NCBI RefSeq assembly: GCF_039852015.1
Contig: NZ_CP156627.1
Span: 1,364,001 to 1,428,000 of the forward strand
Direction: 5' to 3'
DNA from: Robbsia sp. KACC 23696
GTDB lineage: Bacteria; Pseudomonadota; Gammaproteobacteria; Burkholderiales; Burkholderiaceae
Length of the DNA: 64,000 nucleotides
Part shown: one piece after another, positions 60,295 through 64,000 of the stretch
How positions within the stretch are numbered: position 1 is the stretch's first letter
Layout: each line of letters opens with the position of its first letter
Made by a program: the position numbers and the translations under genes
The notes under the pieces: generated by a model
Seen by the model: only the letters and a program-made list of their open reading frames with translations
Told to the model about the DNA's origin: nothing
The model's database searches: none

Positions 60295-61638
60295 ATGAAA
60301 CCGGCAGAAGCGGTAGACATCAAAGCATTTATCGATGAGCGCAAGGTATCGGCCTATCAGTGGCTGGTGCTGGTGTTGTGTTTCATTATCGTCACGTTGG
60401 ATGGCATCGACACGGCGATCATGGGCTTTGTCGCGCCGGCAATCATGCAGCAGTGGCATGTCGCGCGTGCCGATTTCGGACCGGTCATGAGCGCGGCGAT
60501 GGTGGGACTGGCGATCGGCGCGCTCGTGGCAGGTCCGGTGGCGGACAAGATCGGCCGAAAGAAGGTGCTGCTGGGTTCGGTGGCCTGTTTCGGCGTGTTC
60601 AGTGTGCTGTGCGTTGTGGCGCATACGCCGCTGGAGCTGGTTGCGCTGCGCTTTCTGACCGGGCTGGGGCTGGGCGCGGCGATGCCGAATGCAACGACCT
60701 TGCTGTCGGAGTATGTGCCATCGCGCAGCCGCTCGCTGTTGGTCACGATCATGTTCACCGGGTTCAACTTCGGGTCGGGTGCCGGCGGCTTTCTCGCGGC
60801 CTGGTTGATCCCGCATTTCGGTTGGCGTTCGGTGTTTCTCGTCGGCGGTTTATTGCCGCTGGTCAGCTTGCCTTTCCTGGTCTGGCTGCTTCCCGAGTCT
60901 GCACGCATGATGTTGATCATGCGGGTCTCCACGCAGCGGATTGCGCGTACGCTCGGTCGCGTCTGCGGAACGCGTTTTGCCGATGATGTCCGTTTCGTCT
61001 CTCCGGAGCCGGTCATGGTGTCGAAGGCACCGGTGCGTATGTTGTTTGCCGATGGCTATGCGGCGAATACGGTCAGCTTGTGGGTGACTTACTTCATGGG
61101 GCTGCTGATCATCTATCTGCTGACCGGATGGCTGCCCACCTTGATCCGCGATGCCGGCATGCCGATCGAACGGGCCGCGGCGATCACCGGGATGTTCCAG
61201 TTGGGCGGCACCGTCGGCGCGGTCGTGGTCGGATTCGCCATGGACCGGATGGATCGCAATATCGTCATCGGAACGGCCTACATGCTGGGCGGGGTCTTTA
61301 TCCTTGCGCTCGGTACCGGAACGATGCAATCGGCGCTGCTGCCGACCTTGGTGACGCTGGCGGGTTTCTGCATGAGTGGGGCGCAAACGGGGCTGAATGC
61401 CTTGGCGCCAAGCTGCTATCCGACCCGCGTGCGGGCCACCGGGGTCAGTTGGATGCTGGGCATGGGGCGGCTCGGCGGTATTTTGGGATCGGCGATCGGT
61501 GGCGTGCTGCTGTCGTCCGGATTCGGATTATCGACGGTCTTTTCCTTGTTGGCCGCCCCGGCGGTACTCGCCGCGCTGGCGATCGTTGCAAACCGTGCGT
61601 CGCGTCGCTTGATCACGACGACGCTGGTCGAACGCTGA
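60295..61638 (+). CDS. MFS transporter, aromatic acid:H+ symporter (AAHS) family, PcaK-like
   Basis: A 447-residue, 12-helix transporter. The AAHS signature in helix 1 is DGIDTAIMGFVAPAI; loop 2-3 is GPVADKIGRKKVLL, helix 4 has RFLTGLGLGAAMPNATTLLSEY and loop 8-9 has GFAMDRMDRN. PcaK/BenK/GalT-type members import protocatechuate, 4-hydroxybenzoate or gallate. The start is preceded by AAGGAGA. It follows the ligBA genes on the same strand, so it probably supplies the dioxygenase substrate. A porin gene follows after 90 bp. Confidence 0.92.
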   Translation: MKPAEAVDIKAFIDERKVSAYQWLVLVLCFIIVTLDGIDTAIMGFVAPAIMQQWHVARADFGPVMSAAMVGLAIGALVAGPVADKIGRKKVLLGSVACFGVFSVLCVVAHTPLELVALRFLTGLGLGAAMPNATTLLSEYVPSRSRSLLVTIMFTGFNFGSGAGGFLAAWLIPHFGWRSVFLVGGLLPLVSLPFLVWLLPESARMMLIMRVSTQRIARTLGRVCGTRFADDVRFVSPEPVMVSKAPVRMLFADGYAANTVSLWVTYFMGLLIIYLLTGWLPTLIRDAGMPIERAAAITGMFQLGGTVGAVVVGFAMDRMDRNIVIGTAYMLGGVFILALGTGTMQSALLPTLVTLAGFCMSGAQTGLNALAPSCYPTRVRATGVSWMLGMGRLGGILGSAIGGVLLSSGFGLSTVFSLLAAPAVLAALAIVANRASRRLITTTLVER

Positions 61639-61728
61639 ACGATGGGGCAAGGAGGACGTCGCACCAAAAACAGACACGCTGCACAGACAGATAAAACGCA
61701 AAAAAACAGCATCATCGGAGACCGTATC

Positions 61729-63024
61729 ATGAGAAAGCAACGCTTATCCCTTACCCCGCGACTGGGACCCGTCCAACGTTCGATGTTCGTCATCGGGCCG
61801 CGTGCCGCGCTGCGACGCACTGCGATGCGTCAAGCGGTCGTATTCGCCAGTGCCGTCATGTCGACGGCGGCCTGGGCCCAAACCAGCGTGACGTTGTACG
61901 GCATCGTCGATAACGGTATCGGATATCAAAATAACGCGGCGACCGTGGGCGCCACGTCAGGCGGCGCCGCCCTGACCAAGATGAACCAGGGCGTATGGGC
62001 CGGTAGTCGTTTCGGCTTGAAAGGCAGTGAAGACCTTGGTGGTGGGATGAAGGCAGTCTTCACCTTGGAGTCGGGGTTCAATTCCGCTACCGGCGCCACG
62101 CAATATACCAATGCGATGTTCGGCCGCCAGGCTTGGGTCGGCGTAACGCACAATACGTACGGAACCTTGACGGCGGGGCGTCAGTACGCCTCCTACTACC
62201 AAACGATGTCGGCATTCAGTCCGACCACCTGGGTGACCGGCTACTACGGTGCGCATCCCGGCGACGTCGACGGCTTGGATACGATTTATCGCGCCAATAA
62301 CACGCTGGAGTACACATCGGCGCGCTGGTACGGGCTGCAAGCCAGTGGATCCTATTCCTTCGGAGGCGTGGCCGGCAGTACCAACGCCGGCTCGACCTGG
62401 GCGACAGGCCTGCAATATGTGAACGGCCCCATTGGCGCCGGCGTGGCGTTCGAACGTATCCAGAATGCAAACACGGCAGGCGGGGCGTGGGGGGCAAACT
62501 CGACGACATCGAACGGCGGCGCCGAAATTGGCGTGTCGGCGCTGACGAACGGTTACCAGACCGCGCGTGCGCAGCAACGGCTTGCCGTCGGCATGAGCTA
62601 TAAATTCACGCCGGACTGGGATGTGTCGGCGACGTACACCAATACGCAATATATCCCCGGAACGGCATCGAGCTTCCGCGACACGGCGATTTTCAATACG
62701 GCTGGCGCGGTCCTGCATTGGCATGCATCGGTGGCCTTGGACTTTGGCGCGGGCTATGCGTATACGCAGGCGAGCAAAGCGAACGGTATCGGCGACAGCG
62801 CGCGCTATCATCAGTTCAATTTGTCTCAATATTACGCTTTGTCGAAACGCACCGGAGTGTATCTGCTCGAGGCGTATCAACACGCCAAGGGCCAGACCTT
62901 GGGATCGAGCGGCGCAGGCAATATCATCGCGGCAACGGCATCGTTGGGCGACGGGATGAATACGACGCCCTCATCCAACGGCAATCAACTGGCTGTCGGC
63001 GCGGGCATCATTCACCGCTTCTGA
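61729..63024 (+). CDS. Gram-negative outer-membrane porin (Burkholderia type)
   Basis: A 431-residue general porin. A long N-terminal signal region (from MRKQRLSLTPRL to MSTAAWAQ) precedes SVTLYGIVDNGIGYQ, and the 16-stranded barrel shows SRFGLKGSEDLGGGMKAVFTLESGF, FGRQAWVGV, and a C-terminal LAVGAGIIHRF with the terminal Phe needed for barrel assembly. The ATG at 61729 has GGAG 8 bp upstream; an internal ATG (61825) would give a shorter, classical signal but lacks a ribosome site. It follows the AAHS gene and probably lets aromatic acids cross the outer membrane. A 9 bp hairpin follows the gene. Confidence 0.92.
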   Translation: MRKQRLSLTPRLGPVQRSMFVIGPRAALRRTAMRQAVVFASAVMSTAAWAQTSVTLYGIVDNGIGYQNNAATVGATSGGAALTKMNQGVWAGSRFGLKGSEDLGGGMKAVFTLESGFNSATGATQYTNAMFGRQAWVGVTHNTYGTLTAGRQYASYYQTMSAFSPTTWVTGYYGAHPGDVDGLDTIYRANNTLEYTSARWYGLQASGSYSFGGVAGSTNAGSTWATGLQYVNGPIGAGVAFERIQNANTAGGAWGANSTTSNGGAEIGVSALTNGYQTARAQQRLAVGMSYKFTPDWDVSATYTNTQYIPGTASSFRDTAIFNTAGAVLHWHASVALDFGAGYAYTQASKANGIGDSARYHQFNLSQYYALSKRTGVYLLEAYQHAKGQTLGSSGAGNIIAATASLGDGMNTTPSSNGNQLAVGAGIIHRF

Positions 63025-63033
63025 CGGCCACGC

Positions 63034-63057
63034 ACGTACTCGAGCCTCCGAGTACGT
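63034..63057 (+). terminator. Hairpin after the porin gene
   Basis: ACGTACTCG (63034-63042) and CGAGTACGT (63049-63057) form a perfect 9 bp stem with a 6 nt loop, 10 bp after the stop. No T-run follows. Confidence 0.5.
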
Positions 63058-63159
63058 CGATCCCGCCGCCGCCATGCGCATCGTCGATTTTTGGCGTGTC
63101 TACAATAGCCCTGTACGATCGTCGGTTTGCACGGTTGGACGCTACAGGGAGAGGTTGCG

Positions 63160-64000
63160 GTGAGGATCGATGCAGTCGATGTGAGGTTGTTGGAATCGCC
63201 GATCAAGATGAAACGCTCGCAGGGCGTTGGTAGCGTTCAGGCGAGCATCAAGCGGGTGCTGCTGACGGTCAAGACAGCGGACGGCCTCGAAGGCGTTGGC
63301 GAAGGCCAGGCCTGGGAGGTTTTCTCAGGGACCAATGAAAACCTCTATCACGCGATAGCCTCCTACCTTCGCCCGGTGCTATTGGGCCGCGATGCGCGCC
63401 ATATTCCGCAAATCATGGCCGACTGCGATCGCGCCCTCGTGGCGAATCCAGAAGCCAAAGCCTGCGTCGAAATGGCGCTATTCGATCTGTGCGGCAAGGC
63501 GGCGGGCTTACCCCTGGTGCAATTGCTGGGGGGCAGTTTTCGCGACAAGATTCCCTTCTCGTTTTCGATCGCGAATCCCGATATCCAGGCCGACCTGGAT
63601 CTGGCGAAAGCGATGATCGCCGACGGTCATCGTATTTTCAAGGTCAAGACCGGCTTTTCCTCGCACGCCGCGGATATGCGTCGCATGACCTTGCTGCGTG
63701 AGCATCTGGGCGACGCCGAGGCGGTCGATCTCCGCGTCGACTACAACCAGGGACTTTCGCCGTATAACGCATTGGCACAGTGCCGCGCGATGGAAGTCTT
63801 CCAACCCACCTTCATCGAACAGCCGGTACCGCGTGATGCCTTGGATGCGATGGCGCACCTGACCGCTGCACTCGATACGCCGATCATGGCGGACGAAAGC
63901 GTGTTCTCGCCCGCCGAGGCGTTGACGATCGTCCAGCGCAAAGCCGCCGATATCATCAGTATCAAATTAATGAAAGCAGGCGGCTTGCGACGCGCGGCGG
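63160..64000 (+). CDS. Muconate-cycloisomerase family enzyme (enolase superfamily), cut by the window end
   Basis: An open frame of 280 codons without a stop before the window end, so the C-terminal third or quarter is missing. It starts at GTG 63160 with GGGAGAGG upstream. Enolase-superfamily residues stand at muconate lactonising enzyme spacing: Lys161-x-Lys163 (KVKTG), metal ligands Asp194 (DYNQG), Glu220 (IEQPV) and Asp245 (MADES), and Lys269 (SIKLMKAGG). P. putida muconate cycloisomerase has Lys167/169, Asp198, Glu224, Asp249 and Lys273, a nearly constant offset. It may act on muconate, chloromuconate or a related lactone. It follows the porin and AAHS genes, in line with aromatic degradation. 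Confidence 0.88.
   Translation, partial: MRIDAVDVRLLESPIKMKRSQGVGSVQASIKRVLLTVKTADGLEGVGEGQAWEVFSGTNENLYHAIASYLRPVLLGRDARHIPQIMADCDRALVANPEAKACVEMALFDLCGKAAGLPLVQLLGGSFRDKIPFSFSIANPDIQADLDLAKAMIADGHRIFKVKTGFSSHAADMRRMTLLREHLGDAEAVDLRVDYNQGLSPYNALAQCRAMEVFQPTFIEQPVPRDALDAMAHLTAALDTPIMADESVFSPAEALTIVQRKAADIISIKLMKAGGLRRAA

Noticed and set aside
1-64000. tRNA, rRNA, CRISPR array, insertion sequence or prophage genes
   Set aside because: No transposase, integrase, phage structural gene, repeated spacer array or tRNA-like cloverleaf was recognised on reading.

Overview
This window reads as chromosomal DNA of a high-GC betaproteobacterium, most likely Burkholderiaceae (Burkholderia/Robbsia/Trinickia-like). 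The grounds are the gene content: a trimeric Burkholderia-type porin, a short H-NS-family protein, many LysR/IclR/GntR-controlled catabolic clusters and MHS/AAHS transporters, with dense high-GC coding. No rRNA, tRNA, CRISPR array, insertion sequence or prophage gene was recognised. Genus and species are not claimed.

Layout. (1) 1-10849 (+): 3' part of a cellulose-synthesis operon: end of bcsB, bcsC, two tandem SGNH-hydrolase-like genes, an AlgF-like protein, an AlgI-like MBOAT, an AlgJ/AlgX-like acetyltransferase and a secreted GH44 glycanase. It resembles the wss (acetylated cellulose) operon of Pseudomonas, but a GH44 enzyme occupies the glycanase slot and bcsZ is absent between bcsB and bcsC. 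(2) 10883-18845: a small-molecule catabolic cluster: a deleted trans-3-hydroxyproline-dehydratase-like pseudogene, an MHS transporter, an FAD oxidoreductase, a TIM-barrel isomerase, an IclR regulator and two SDRs, one lacking all catalytic residues. Three GGAA/TTCC dyads mark its promoters. (3) 18869-27708 (-): alpha-2-macroglobulin and PBP1C, translationally coupled. (4) 28006-33368 (-): alkanesulfonate-type ABC transporter with two permeases and an FMN-dependent monooxygenase. (5) 33804-34841 (-): soluble chemoreceptor-like protein with reversed domain order, followed by a ~1 kb AT-rich gap. (6) 35831-41813 (+): a second DszA/NtaA-type monooxygenase with a complete Liv-type ABC transporter. 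(7) 41826-47623: CoA-transferase and divergent LysR regulator, orphan MetQ-like protein, AhpD-like protein and MHS transporter.

(8) 47842-49189: FrnE-like DsbA protein, small membrane protein, H-NS-family protein. (9) 49781-53681: three-subunit periplasmic gluconate-dehydrogenase-type complex (Tat subunit, GMC flavoprotein, tri-haem cytochrome c), closed by a good terminator. (10) 53801-57744: chemoreceptor and FUSC exporter. (11) 57758-64000: aromatic-acid cluster: GntR/FCD regulator, divergent ligB-ligA extradiol dioxygenase, AAHS transporter, porin and a muconate-cycloisomerase-family gene cut by the window end.

The regions suggest a soil or plant-associated bacterium with an acetylated-cellulose matrix and broad scavenging of organosulfur, sugar-acid and aromatic compounds. 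Substrates of the catabolic clusters cannot be fixed from sequence alone.
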